A DNA stretch of 64,000 nucleotides from Hymenobacter canadensis (lineage in GTDB: Bacteria > Bacteroidota > Bacteroidia > Cytophagales > Hymenobacteraceae), in NCBI RefSeq assembly GCF_027359925.1, contig NZ_CP114767.1, forward strand, positions 3,410,001-3,474,000, written 5' to 3'. Shown one piece after another: positions 8,660 to 17,178 of this stretch. The translations under genes were made by a program, and so were the position numbers. A model generated the notes under the pieces. That model searched no databases and was not told the DNA's origin. It worked only from the letters and a program-made list of their open reading frames with translations. Position 1 is the stretch's first letter; each line of letters starts with the position of its first letter.

Positions 8660-9952
8660 ATGCGCTACTACAGCCTCAATCACCAGTCGCCTACCGTTGA
8701 TTTCCGGGAAGCCACCATTGCCGGGCAGGCCCCCGATGGCGGTCTGTACTTCCCGGAGCAGATTCCGCGCTTCACGCCCGAGTTCCTGGCCCAGCTGCCG
8801 GGCCTGTCGCGCGCCGAAGTAGCCTACGAAGTCATCCGGCCCTATGTGGGCGCCTGCATTCCGGAAGAGGAACTGCGCCGCATCTGCGCTGAAACCGTGG
8901 ATTTCGATTTCCCACTAGTGCCGGTTTCCGACCGAATTTCGGCGCTGGAGCTGTTTCACGGCCCCACGCTGGCCTTCAAGGACGTGGGCGCGCGGTTTAT
9001 GAGCCGCTGCCTGGGCTACTTCTCGCAGCGTCAGGCGGCGCCCATCACGGTGCTGGTAGCCACCTCCGGCGACACCGGCGGGGCCGTGGCCGACGGCTTC
9101 CTGGGCGTGCCGGGCGTGGAAGTGGTGATTCTGTATCCGTCGGGCAAAGTCAGCCCGCTGCAGGAAAAGCAGCTCACCACGCTCGGCCAGAACATCACGG
9201 CCCTGGAGGTGCGCGGCAACTTCGACGACTGCCAGCAGCTGGTGAAGCAGGCCTTCCTCGATGCCACAGTGGCGCAGCATCGGCAGCTCACCTCGGCCAA
9301 TTCCATCAACGTGGCCCGCTGGCTGCCGCAGCAGTTCTACTACCTGTTTGCGCTGCAGCAGTGGCGGCACGCCGCGCCGCCGGTGGTAGCGGTGCCCAGC
9401 GGCAACTTCGGCAACCTCTGTGCCGGGCTGCTGGCGCACGCCTCGGGCCTGCCAATCGGCCACTTCATCGCTGCCTGCAACGCCAACGACGCCGTAGCCG
9501 ACTACCTGCGCACCGGCGCATTTGCGGCCCGGCCGGCCGTAGCCACGCTTTCCAACGCCATGGATGTGGGCAACCCCAGCAACTTCGGGCGCATTCTGGA
9601 GCTGTTCGGGCAGCAGCATGCCGCCTTAAGCGAGCTGGTCAGCGGCGCCACCATCACCGATGCCCAGACCCAGGCCACCATCCGGCGCACCTACCAGCAA
9701 ACCGGCTACCTGCCCGACCCGCACGGCGCCGTGGCGCTGCTGGCGCTGGAAAACTACTTGGCCGAACACCCGGCGGCCCGGAGCTTTTTCCTGGAAACAG
9801 CGCATCCTATCAAGTTTCCGGAAGTAGTGGAGCCCATCATTGGCGCGGCCGTGCCGGTGCCGGATTCCGTGGCTGGGCTGCTGTCCAGGCCCAAGCAAAG
9901 CATTCTGCTGGAGCCACGCTACGAGGCACTGCAGGAGTTTTTACTGCGCTGA
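8660..9952 (+). CDS. thrC: Threonine synthase
   Basis: A 430-residue PLP enzyme that converts O-phosphohomoserine to threonine, the last step of the pathway. The N-terminus MRYYSLNHQSPTVDFREA and the PLP-lysine motif HGPTLAFKDVGARF (lysine 107) identify it, with SGDTGGAVADGF and PSGNFGNLCAGLLA contributing to cofactor binding. The ATG at 8660 is preferred to an in-frame TTG 9 bases upstream because it matches the family start. Last gene of thrABC. Confidence 0.95.
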   Translation: MRYYSLNHQSPTVDFREATIAGQAPDGGLYFPEQIPRFTPEFLAQLPGLSRAEVAYEVIRPYVGACIPEEELRRICAETVDFDFPLVPVSDRISALELFHGPTLAFKDVGARFMSRCLGYFSQRQAAPITVLVATSGDTGGAVADGFLGVPGVEVVILYPSGKVSPLQEKQLTTLGQNITALEVRGNFDDCQQLVKQAFLDATVAQHRQLTSANSINVARWLPQQFYYLFALQQWRHAAPPVVAVPSGNFGNLCAGLLAHASGLPIGHFIAACNANDAVADYLRTGAFAARPAVATLSNAMDVGNPSNFGRILELFGQQHAALSELVSGATITDAQTQATIRRTYQQTGYLPDPHGAVALLALENYLAEHPAARSFFLETAHPIKFPEVVEPIIGAAVPVPDSVAGLLSRPKQSILLEPRYEALQEFLLR

Positions 9953-10039
9953 AGCCACCGGGAATGCTGCGCACCGCTTATCCTGGAAACGAACAGCGCC
10001 GTGGCCTGTTTATCTTGCCGACTCCACCTTCCCATTTTC

Positions 10040-10720
10040 ATGATGCGCCATTTCCTCCGTGCCGCCGGGGCCGCTTTGCTGCTGCTGGCCGCCGCCTGCC
10101 GTCCCGACCAGATTGAGCACCTGCGTGAAAGCAAGCGCATCGGGGCCGAGGCCGAAAACTGGGTGGTAAAGCGCATCATGCCCGAAGACCTGCTCCGCGC
10201 CACCCGCTGGGCCGGCGACTCGCTCACCCGCCACGCCGACCGCGAGCTGCTGCGCGTGCTGCGCGACAAGCTCGCCGAGGGCGGTGTGGCTGCCGCCCTG
10301 CCCTACTGCCGCCCCGCATCCTTTCCCGGTGTCGACTCGGTGGCCAAAACCCTACAGGCCAGCGCCCGGCGCGTGAGCAGCAAGCCCCGCAACCCCGCCG
10401 CCCTTGCGGCCCTCACCGCCTCCGACCTGCAGCCCGACACCGCCCGCCAAGTGGCCCGGCCCAACGCCGAGACGTTCTTTTACCAGCGCCCCATCATCGC
10501 CAACGACGCGCTGTGCCTGCGCTGCCACGGCAAAGTGGGCCAAGACCTCAGTGCCACCGACTACGCCCTCATCCGCAGGCAATTCCCGCAGGACCAGGCC
10601 ACCGGCTATGCGCTGGGTGAGCCCATGGGCGTGTGGCGCGTCACGCTCCAGCGCCCCGGCGTGGCCGAATTCTGGACCATGAAGACCCGCAAGATTCCAA
10701 AGCGCCGCAAGCTGTTTTAG
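10040..10720 (+). CDS. DUF3365 (Tll0287-like) lipoprotein with a CxxCH haem motif
   Basis: A 226-residue lipoprotein: MMRHFLRAAGAALLLLAAAC is the signal with a lipobox. The mature part matches the DUF3365 pattern, ending in FFYQRPIIANDALCLRCHG, where CLRCH is a c-type haem attachment motif. Family members are sensory or electron-transfer haem proteins outside the inner membrane; the partner is not evident here. A TATCTTGC box lies 29 nt upstream of the start. Either of two consecutive ATGs (10040, 10043) could be used. Confidence 0.8.
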   Translation: MMRHFLRAAGAALLLLAAACRPDQIEHLRESKRIGAEAENWVVKRIMPEDLLRATRWAGDSLTRHADRELLRVLRDKLAEGGVAAALPYCRPASFPGVDSVAKTLQASARRVSSKPRNPAALAALTASDLQPDTARQVARPNAETFFYQRPIIANDALCLRCHGKVGQDLSATDYALIRRQFPQDQATGYALGEPMGVWRVTLQRPGVAEFWTMKTRKIPKRRKLF

Positions 10721-10919
10721 GCTGAGCCTGGAAAGTTGCAGGCAATGTCCTACTGAAGTTGATAAACCAGCACAAAAATTGTTAGCAGCTGCCAGCCACC
10801 CCAGGCCGGAAATCCGTTTTTGCCGCTGCCCTACGCGGGTTGTGGCTGCGATTCCAACCTGCACTTTGCCGGCCGCGTAGCAGCTTTATACTTCCCGCTT
10901 ATTCTTACTCCGACTGCTC

Positions 10920-11681
10920 TTGAACCGCTACTATTATCTACTGCTGTTAATGTGTTTCAGCCTCGGCTCCGCCCGGGCCCAAACGGCCGCCCTGCCCAAA
11001 GCCAAGCTCAACGACTGCTACCGGGTGGTGGGCAAAGACAGCGTGGTGTTTTACTACTCCGACGAGTACGTGCTGACGCCGCCCGGCTGCGCCACCATCC
11101 GCCGCCACGTGCGCCTCGACAGCGCCGGCCGCTTCCAGGGCTTCGTGCGCGACTACCGCCTCACCAACAACGTATTGCTGGTGCAGGGGGCCTACCGGGC
11201 CGGGCGCAAAGAAGGCGTGTTCGAGATTTATCATCCCAATGGTGAGCTGGCGGCGCGGGGCCGCTACCTCCAGGGCCGGGAAGTCGGCGACTGGGCCTAC
11301 TGGTACCCGACGGGCCGGCCGCGCCAGATCCTGAGCTTCCGCGACGGCCACGCCCCCCTGATTCAGCAATTCTGGAGCGAAGCCGGCACGCAGCAGGTGA
11401 AGGATGGTAACGGCAGCTGGTACCGCAACGAGCTGGGCCTAAACCTGTCAGGCGCGGTGTTGCAAGGCGCGCCGGATGGCCGCTGGGTGCTGCGCCGCAT
11501 CTCCGACGACGCCGTGGTGGTGCGGGAGATTTTCCGGAAAGGTTACTTCAGCAGCGGCATTGTGGTGGATGCGGTGGAAACCTACCAGGACGAGTCAAGG
11601 CTGGAAATTGCCGACTGGGACGCCTACAGTCAGGGCGAGGTGTACACGCTCAACAATATCTGCCCGCAGGCAGCTCGCTGA
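10920..11681 (+). CDS. Exported MORN-repeat (YwqK-like) protein
   Basis: A 253-residue protein beginning at TTG: MNRYYYLLLLMCFSLGSARA is a full signal peptide, whereas the next ATG (10950) would cut it in half. The body has MORN/YwqK-like repeats (GAYRAGRKEGVFEIYHPNGE, ARGRYLQGREVGDWAYWYPT, ILSFRDG). Database names for this fold often say antitoxin, but no toxin gene is adjacent and the protein is exported, so an antitoxin role is unlikely. Function unknown. Confidence 0.72.
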   Translation: MNRYYYLLLLMCFSLGSARAQTAALPKAKLNDCYRVVGKDSVVFYYSDEYVLTPPGCATIRRHVRLDSAGRFQGFVRDYRLTNNVLLVQGAYRAGRKEGVFEIYHPNGELAARGRYLQGREVGDWAYWYPTGRPRQILSFRDGHAPLIQQFWSEAGTQQVKDGNGSWYRNELGLNLSGAVLQGAPDGRWVLRRISDDAVVVREIFRKGYFSSGIVVDAVETYQDESRLEIADWDAYSQGEVYTLNNICPQAAR

Positions 11682-11748
11682 TCTGACGGCGCGGCCTTTC
11701 GTCAGCCCGCGCCCAACCTTGCAGCCGGTTTTGTAGTTTGGGGCTGAT

Positions 11749-13017
11749 ATGACTGCTTCTTCTCCTGACTCCGCGCCCATCGTTATCATCGGGGCTGGCA
11801 TGGCCGGCCTGACCTGTGCCAACTACCTGCACCGTGCCGGCCGCACCGTGGTGGTACTGGAAGCCGCCGAAGCCGTGGGCGGCCGCGTCCGCACCGATGT
11901 TACGCCCGAGGGCTTCCGCCTCGACCGGGGCTTTCAGGTGCTGCTGACCAAGTACCCCGAGGTGCAGCGCCTCCTGGATTATGGCGCCCTGGACCTGAAA
12001 GCCTTTCGCTCGGGCGCGGTCATCCGGCTGGCCTCGGGCCAGGAAACCACCCTGCGCAACCCGCTGCGGCAGCCGGTGGCGGCCCTGCCGGCCGTGGTAT
12101 CGCCCATCGGCACGCTCTTCGACAAGCTGCGTATTGCCAGCCTGGCCCGCCACGTGACCAGCCACAGCAACGAAGACCTGCTGAACCGCCCTTCCACCGA
12201 TACCCTGACGTTTCTGCGCCGCTACGGCTGGAGCGAGCAAATCATCGACAACTTCTTCCGGCCGTTTTTCGGGGGCGTGTTCCTGGATCGGGGCCTGACC
12301 ACGGCCAGCAACTTCTTTGAGTTTGTGTTCAAGCAGTTTGTGGAAGGCGACGCCGTGGTGCCGGCGCTGGGTATGCAGCAGATTCCGGAGCAGCTGGCCG
12401 CCCGCCTGCCGGCCGGTACCGTGCGCCTCAATTCGGCGGTAGAAGCCATCGAGGGCACCACCGTGCGCCTGCGGGGCGGCGAAACACTGCAGGCTGCCGC
12501 CGTGGTAGTAGCCACCGAAGGCAACACCGCTTCGGAGCTGCTGCCGGCGCTGCCCCAGGCCCCGGCCACCGCTTGGCGCCGCACCACCTGTACCTACTTC
12601 TCGGCGCCCGCCTCGCCGGGCCGCCACGACAAGCTGCTGCGCCTCAACGCCGTGCCCGGCCAGCTGGCGCACAACGTCTGCTTTCCCTCGGATGTGGCCC
12701 CGGCTTATGCGCCGGCGGGCCGCACGCTGGTGTCGGTGAGCACCCACGGCGAGCATGGCCTGCCCGAAACCACCCTCACCACCACGCTGCGCGCCGAGCT
12801 GATGCTGTGGTTTGGCGAGGAAGTCAGCCAGTGGGAGCACCTGCGCACCTACGACCTGCCCTACGCCCTGCCCGTGTATCCGGCCGGCCAGCCCGTGCAG
12901 CAGCCCCAGCGCATCAGCCCCACCCTCTACCGCTGCGGCGACGTCACATCATACCCCTCGCTGAACGCCGCCATGGCCTCCGGCCGCGAAGTAGCGGAGA
13001 TGATTTTGAATGGTTAA
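11749..13017 (+). CDS. NAD(P)/FAD-dependent oxidoreductase, amine oxidase/phytoene desaturase type
   Basis: A 422-residue flavoprotein. The FAD-binding motif VIIGAGMAGLTCANYLHRAG is near residue 10, followed by EAAEAVGGRVRT (the GG doublet motif). The C-terminus RCGDVTSYPSLNAAMASGR matches the second FAD-contact region of the protoporphyrinogen oxidase / phytoene desaturase superfamily. The substrate cannot be told and no carotenoid or haem gene is adjacent. A TAGTTTG box ends only 8 nt before the ATG, which would make the mRNA nearly leaderless. The stop codon lies in an inverted repeat. Confidence 0.85.
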   Translation: MTASSPDSAPIVIIGAGMAGLTCANYLHRAGRTVVVLEAAEAVGGRVRTDVTPEGFRLDRGFQVLLTKYPEVQRLLDYGALDLKAFRSGAVIRLASGQETTLRNPLRQPVAALPAVVSPIGTLFDKLRIASLARHVTSHSNEDLLNRPSTDTLTFLRRYGWSEQIIDNFFRPFFGGVFLDRGLTTASNFFEFVFKQFVEGDAVVPALGMQQIPEQLAARLPAGTVRLNSAVEAIEGTTVRLRGGETLQAAAVVVATEGNTASELLPALPQAPATAWRRTTCTYFSAPASPGRHDKLLRLNAVPGQLAHNVCFPSDVAPAYAPAGRTLVSVSTHGEHGLPETTLTTTLRAELMLWFGEEVSQWEHLRTYDLPYALPVYPAGQPVQQPQRISPTLYRCGDVTSYPSLNAAMASGREVAEMILNG

Positions 13018-13084
13018 ATGGTTGAATTGCTAAATGGCTAAGTGACCAGCACAAGAACTAACCATTCAGCCATTTAACCATTCA
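13007..13084. repeat. Inverted repeat that supplies both convergent stop codons
   Basis: TGAATGGTTAAATGG at 13007-13021 is exactly complementary to 13070-13084. On the plus strand it encodes the final Asn-Gly-stop of the oxidoreductase; on the minus strand it encodes the final Asn-Gly-stop of exonuclease III. It can also act as a transcription-end hairpin. Confidence 0.8.
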
Positions 13085-13841
13085 CCTCCACCCACACCGG
13101 GCAGTGGTCGGAGTGGACGGCATCCGGGAGCAAGCCGGCGCCAGTGAGGCGCGGCAGCAGCTCCGCATCAACCAGCAGATGGTCGAGGCGCCAGCCGACG
13201 TTGCGGGCCCGGGAGCCGGCGCGGTAGCTCCACCAGGAGTAGTGGCCGGGCGCGTCGCCGTGCTGGTGCCGGAACGAATCGGTGTAGCCATCGGCCAGAA
13301 AATCCTTGAACCACTGGCGCTCCTCGGGCGTGTAGCCGGGGCTGTTCTGATTGGCCTTGGGGTTGTGCAGGTCGATGGCGGTCTGGCAGCAGTTGAAGTC
13401 GCCGCCGATGACGAGCTGTCGGCCCTCGGCGCGCAGCTGCCGCACGTACTCGCGGAAGAAGTGCAGCCACTCCACCTTAAACGCCTGCCGCTCCGGCCCG
13501 CTCGTACCCGAGGGCATGTACACGTTCAGCACTGAAAGCTGGTCGAAATCCAACCGCAACACGCGGCCTTCGGCGTCGTAGAGGTCGGTGCCGCAGCCCA
13601 CTACCACGGCCGTGGGGGCCTGCTTCGTGAACGTGGCCACGCCGCTGTAGCCGGGCTTTTGGGCCGGGTGCAGGTAGGCTGAGTAGCCCAGCGCCGCAAA
13701 CCCTGACACGTCCAGCGGCTCGCGCCCTGCCTTGATTTCCTGCACGCACAGCACGTCGGGCTGCGCCTCCCGCACCCAGTCCAGCAGCCCTTTGCTCAGG
13801 GCCGAGCGCAGGCCATTGACGTTGTAGCTGATGATTTGCAT
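13074..13841 (-). CDS. xth: Exodeoxyribonuclease III
   Basis: A 255-residue enzyme of the AP endonuclease/exonuclease III family, acting in base-excision repair. Metal and catalytic motifs are visible in order: ISYNVNGLRSA, VCVQEIKA (metal-binding Glu), VYMPSG, GGDFNCCQTAIDLHNPK (Asp/Asn pair), WRLDHLLV and HSDHCPVWVEV (terminal His). Length is normal. Preceded by a family A repeat and convergent with the FAD enzyme. Confidence 0.94.
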   Translation of the reverse strand: MQIISYNVNGLRSALSKGLLDWVREAQPDVLCVQEIKAGREPLDVSGFAALGYSAYLHPAQKPGYSGVATFTKQAPTAVVVGCGTDLYDAEGRVLRLDFDQLSVLNVYMPSGTSGPERQAFKVEWLHFFREYVRQLRAEGRQLVIGGDFNCCQTAIDLHNPKANQNSPGYTPEERQWFKDFLADGYTDSFRHQHGDAPGHYSWWSYRAGSRARNVGWRLDHLLVDAELLPRLTGAGLLPDAVHSDHCPVWVEVNG

Positions 13842-13866
13842 GTGGTGAATTTCCGGGTTGGTTGCC

Positions 13867-13966
13867 TGTTATCCTGAGCTTGCGAAGGATCTTATCACGC
13901 GTGAACGAAATCGTCAGACAGTAGTAGTCCAAACGTGATAAGGTCCTTTGCAAGCTCAGGATGACA
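13867..13966. repeat. Dispersed palindromic element, family A, copy 2
   Basis: Begins TGTTATCCTGAGCTTGCG and ends CAAGCTCAGGATGACA; arms contain GAAGGATCTTATCACG and CGTGATAAGGTCCTTT. Same element as at 3495, 41477 and 59465. It lies between two minus-strand genes. Confidence 0.87.
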
Positions 13967-13993
13967 GGTGGCGTATGGTGACAGGTATTCTAT

Positions 13994-14359
13994 TTACTCG
14001 CCGCTCATTTCGGCGAAATACTCCAGGATGTGCCACTTGAGCATGCGTTCCTGTTCCTTGAGGCTGGCAAACGGCACGGACTTCACCAGCCGGAAGTGTG
14101 GCCAGCCTTCCTCGTCCACGTTTTCCAGCTCGTAGTAGCCGGAGAGGCTGAACAGGCGGCAGGTGGCAATGTGCATCAGGTCCTGCTTCTGCTCTTTGGT
14201 GAAGGGGCCGGCGCCCTGGCCCAGCTCCTGCACACCTATTAGTAGGAGCAGCGCGTTCAGGTCGGGCTTCTTGCCAAACCGCTCGCGCATGTCGTTCATG
14301 AAACCGTACCAGCGTTCTTCAAACTGGGTTTCGGTTTCGTCGGGGTGCATGAGGCTCAT
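13994..14359 (-). CDS. Conserved hypothetical protein coupled to an AhpD-like gene
   Basis: A 121-residue soluble protein starting MSLMHPDETETQFEERW. The start ATG overlaps the stop of the upstream gene (ATGA), so translation is probably coupled. No signal peptide or membrane segment. It has conserved-looking acidic and aromatic stretches (GYYELENVDEEGWPHF, MLKWHILEYF) but no motif I can name. Its function is probably linked to the AhpD-like protein; that is inference from the overlap. Confidence 0.7.
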   Translation of the reverse strand: MSLMHPDETETQFEERWYGFMNDMRERFGKKPDLNALLLLIGVQELGQGAGPFTKEQKQDLMHIATCRLFSLSGYYELENVDEEGWPHFRLVKSVPFASLKEQERMLKWHILEYFAEMSGE

Positions 14360-14733
14360 GCCTCGTGGTGGTGTTCGGGCGCAGCTTCCACGGCCTCCGT
14401 TTTCAGAATCTCCCAGTACTCTACGGCCCGGCGGAAGTGCGGAATCACAATGCTGCCGCCGATGAGGTTGGCAATGGCAAACACCTCGTAGATTTCCTCG
14501 TCGGTGAGCTTTTCCTCGAAGCACTTGCCGAGGTGGTACTTGATGCAGTCGTCGCAGCGCAGCACCATGGAGCAGGCCAGGCCCAGCATTTCCTTGGTTT
14601 TCACGTCCACGGCGCCAGCCTGGTAGGTGTTGGTGTCGAGGTTGAAGAAGCGCTTGATAACCTTGTTATCCGCCGCCATGATCTTCTCATTCATGCGCTG
14701 GCGGTATTCGTTGAATTCAGTGACTTGTGACAT
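14356..14733 (-). CDS. Carboxymuconolactone decarboxylase / AhpD-like protein
   Basis: A 125-residue protein of the CMD/AhpD fold. The sequence CSMVLRCDDCIKYHLGKCFE has the CxxC pair (CDDC) plus a downstream His, as in AhpD-type peroxidase partners, so a thiol-disulfide role is plausible. The C-terminus ends in a His-rich tail (EAAPEHHHEA). The start MSQVTEFNEYRQRM at 14733 is preferred; the frame is open 52 codons further, but that stretch crosses an inverted repeat. Overlaps the next gene by 4 bases. Confidence 0.82.
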   Translation of the reverse strand: MSQVTEFNEYRQRMNEKIMAADNKVIKRFFNLDTNTYQAGAVDVKTKEMLGLACSMVLRCDDCIKYHLGKCFEEKLTDEEIYEVFAIANLIGGSIVIPHFRRAVEYWEILKTEAVEAAPEHHHEA

Positions 14734-14763
14734 ATCGGTGATGAGGTAATGAGTGAGGTGTAG

Positions 14764-14850
14764 CGCGAAGCTTTTGCTTCGCGTATGGCTGAACGCGCTA
14801 TCGAAAAAGTATTCGTGCCAAAGCAACGATACACGAAGCAAGAGCTTCAC
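14764..14850. repeat. Composite inverted repeat
   Basis: The left part is a perfect 8-bp hairpin (CGCGAAGC tttt GCTTCGCG, 14764-14783). The right part, near 14830-14849, is a diverged mirror image of it, so the two ends can also pair with each other over about 20 nt with two mismatches. Located between divergent genes. Confidence 0.65.
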
Positions 14851-14975
14851 AATACTACGGCAACTATGGCCGCGAATTGCTACTTTCAATCCGGCCCGTT
14901 CTAACCGCGAAATTAGGCAGAAGTTCGCCAGCGGTTACCGCCGGGCTTATTCGCTACCTGTTAGGACGATCCACG

Positions 14976-15680
14976 ATGCGTGCCACCGCCGCTACCATCC
15001 TCGCCGATTTCTGGGGCCTGATTTTCCCGCGCGTGTGCCTGGGCTGCCAGGAGCCGCTGGCCCGCGGCGAAGACCACCTCTGCACCAAATGCCGCGCTCA
15101 GCTCCCCTACACCGACTACCACCTGCTGCCCCCGGCCGACAACCCGCTGGCCCGCCGCTTCTGGGGCAAGCTGCCCGTGCGCCACGCCCTGAGCTACCTG
15201 CGCTTCCTGCGCCGCGGCCGGGTGCAGCACCTGCTGCACCAGCTCAAGTACCAGGGCCAGCGCGACGTGGGCTTGGCCCTAGGCCGCTGGTATGGCCACG
15301 ACCTGGCCGCCGCCGGCTTCACCTTCGACCTGATTGTGCCGGTGCCGCTGCACCCGCGCAAGCTGGCCAAACGCGGTTTCAACCAGTCCGACCCGTTTGC
15401 CGAGGGCCTCGCTGAAGCCCTGCACACGCCCTGGCACGCCAGCGCCCTGCGCCGCACCGCCCACACCGATTCCCAGACCCGCAAAAACCGCGTGCAGCGC
15501 TGGCAAAACGTAGCCGAGGTATTCGAAGTAGCCGACGTAGTGGCCATTCAGGGCAAACACGTGCTGGTAGTAGACGACGTGCTGACCACCGGCGCCACCC
15601 TCGAAGCCTGCGCCGCCGCGCTGCTGGCCGCCGGCGCCAGTGAAGTCAGCATTGCCACCATTGCCTGCGCGGATCGCTAA
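14976..15680 (+). CDS. comF: ComF family protein (phosphoribosyltransferase fold)
   Basis: A 234-residue ComFC-like protein. The N-terminus has two zinc-type cysteine pairs (CLGC and CTKC, about residues 19-39) and the C-terminal half is a type I phosphoribosyltransferase domain with the loop VLVVDDVLTTGATLEACA. Homologues are linked to natural transformation, but the biochemical activity is not established. The start at MRATAATILADFWG is preferred because the zinc region follows directly; 33 further codons are open upstream. Confidence 0.88.
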   Translation: MRATAATILADFWGLIFPRVCLGCQEPLARGEDHLCTKCRAQLPYTDYHLLPPADNPLARRFWGKLPVRHALSYLRFLRRGRVQHLLHQLKYQGQRDVGLALGRWYGHDLAAAGFTFDLIVPVPLHPRKLAKRGFNQSDPFAEGLAEALHTPWHASALRRTAHTDSQTRKNRVQRWQNVAEVFEVADVVAIQGKHVLVVDDVLTTGATLEACAAALLAAGASEVSIATIACADR

Positions 15681-15860
15681 TCACGGATTGACACGGATCT
15701 TTCACGAATTACACGGATTTTGTGGACGGCGCTAATTCGCTTACTTCAACCAGACTACAACAAAAAGAGGCTTGCCGGTTGGCAAGCCTCTTTGTTTTAA
15801 ACGAACATCAATCGACTACAAAATCCGTGTAATCCGTGAGAAATCCGTGCTAATCCGTGC
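15681..15860. repeat. Long inverted repeat built on CACGGATT / AATCCGTG
   Basis: Left arm 15681-15725 and right arm 15818-15860 carry alternating CACGGAT units that pair imperfectly (for example CACGGATTTTGT with ACAAAATCCGTG). A separate strong terminator hairpin is nested in the centre. It starts right after the comF stop. Confidence 0.75.
15764..15793. terminator. Terminator nested in the inverted repeat
   Basis: A perfect 13-bp stem (15764-15776 with 15781-15793) and GGTT loop, flanked by A and T runs, between the convergent comF and gldJ genes. Works in both directions. Confidence 0.88.
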
Positions 15861-15863
15861 TCC

Positions 15864-17111
15864 TTACTTGTTCGAACCAGCGTTGATCATGGCGCAGCGG
15901 AAGCCGATGGTGGCCGTAGCCGAGTCCTCAGCCATGAAGCGGCGCGTGCCGGGCGACAGCCAGTAGGCCACATCGCGCCACGAACCGCCTTTGTACACGC
16001 GTACGTGGTCGTCGATCAGCGACTGGTAGCCTTTCTTGTCGTACTTCTCCGACGGGTCGAGGAAGCCGTTGCGGCGGAAGGGGTTCAGATCTTCCACGTC
16101 CTCAAACGAGAGCGGGCGGTAGATATCCTGCACCCACTCGTTCACGTTGCCCGACATATTGTACAGGCCGTAGTCGTTCGGCGGGTAGGCGTAAATGTAC
16201 TCCGTAATCATGGCGCCGTCGTTGAGCGAGCCGGCAATACCGGCATAGTCACCACGGCCCCGCTTGAAGTTAGCGAGGAACTGGCCCATCTTGCCACCGT
16301 AAGGGTTCCGCACCTGGCGGCCATCCCATGGGTAGATGCGCTTGTTTTCCTGGTTTTCGTTGCCGGTTTCCTGCGTACCGATGAGTGCCTGCGCAGCGTA
16401 TTCCCACTCAGCCTCGGTGGGCAGACGGTAATTCGGCAGCGTGTTGCCGTTTTCGATGGAAATCTTGGCTTTGCCATCACCGCTGTCGGTGCCTTCAGCA
16501 GCGTCACCGCCTTTCTTCTTGCGCTTGAACAGACCACCGCCGCCGCCGCTGCTCTCTTCCGAGTTGCCAGCCAGCGTTTCGTTCACCTTCGAAGTACGCC
16601 AGGTGCAGTAGTCGTTGGCCTGCAGCCAGCTTACGCCCACCACGGGGAAGAAGCGGAAGCCGGGGTAACGCAGGTAGTAGTCTACATACGGGTCGTTGAA
16701 CGACAGCTCACGGGCCCACACGGTGGTGTCGGGCAGGGCCGACTGGTAGAATTCCTCCGACGAGTCCTTGCGGATAAAATGCAGATACTCCAGCCAGTGG
16801 ATGTTGGCCACCTCGGCTTCGTCCATGTAGAACGAGGCGATGGTCACGGTGCGCTCCACGTTGTCGTGGGTCATCGTCACGTCCTCTTCCTGCGAGCCGA
16901 GTACGGTACGGCCACCTTCAATAAAGATAAGGCCCGGGCCTTCGGGAATGCCGGCGTAATCCGCCACTTTCATTCCTTCGTCGGTGTTATAATCGATGCC
17001 CGTAGTCGAGCTATACTTACCGGGTTTAGTAGCAGTCGGCGGACCGCTTTTGCAGGAAGCCAGGGCGCAGGCTCCTACGACCGCAAAACGCAGGTACTTG
17101 GAAAAATTCAT
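15864..17111 (-). CDS. gldJ: Gliding motility / T9SS lipoprotein GldJ (SUMF1-like fold)
   Basis: A 415-residue lipoprotein: MNFSKYLRFAVVGACALASC is the signal with lipobox. The mature part is a formylglycine-generating-enzyme-like (SUMF1) domain: FIEGGRTVLGSQEEDV, FYMDEAEVANIHWLEYLHFI, FFPVVGVSWLQANDYCTWRT, YRLPTEAEWEYAAQ, NMSGNVNEWVQDIY and YKGGSWRD. The LPDTTVWARELSF and NDPYVDYYLRYPG segments are typical of GldJ rather than catalytic enzymes. GldJ stabilises the type IX secretion motor. A low-complexity insert (GGGGGLFKRKKKGG) at about residues 180-215 interrupts the domain. Downstream of porP on the same strand. Confidence 0.85.
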   Translation of the reverse strand: MNFSKYLRFAVVGACALASCKSGPPTATKPGKYSSTTGIDYNTDEGMKVADYAGIPEGPGLIFIEGGRTVLGSQEEDVTMTHDNVERTVTIASFYMDEAEVANIHWLEYLHFIRKDSSEEFYQSALPDTTVWARELSFNDPYVDYYLRYPGFRFFPVVGVSWLQANDYCTWRTSKVNETLAGNSEESSGGGGGLFKRKKKGGDAAEGTDSGDGKAKISIENGNTLPNYRLPTEAEWEYAAQALIGTQETGNENQENKRIYPWDGRQVRNPYGGKMGQFLANFKRGRGDYAGIAGSLNDGAMITEYIYAYPPNDYGLYNMSGNVNEWVQDIYRPLSFEDVEDLNPFRRNGFLDPSEKYDKKGYQSLIDDHVRVYKGGSWRDVAYWLSPGTRRFMAEDSATATIGFRCAMINAGSNK

Positions 17112-17178
17112 GATTGAGTTGAAACTACCTGTTAGAAAACGTTTTAGGCAAGGCAAGTTGCTGCAATAATACAACAAT

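Noticed and set aside
10920..11681. Antitoxin role for the YwqK-like protein
   Set aside because: It has a signal peptide, no toxin gene is adjacent, and MORN repeats are common in unrelated proteins.
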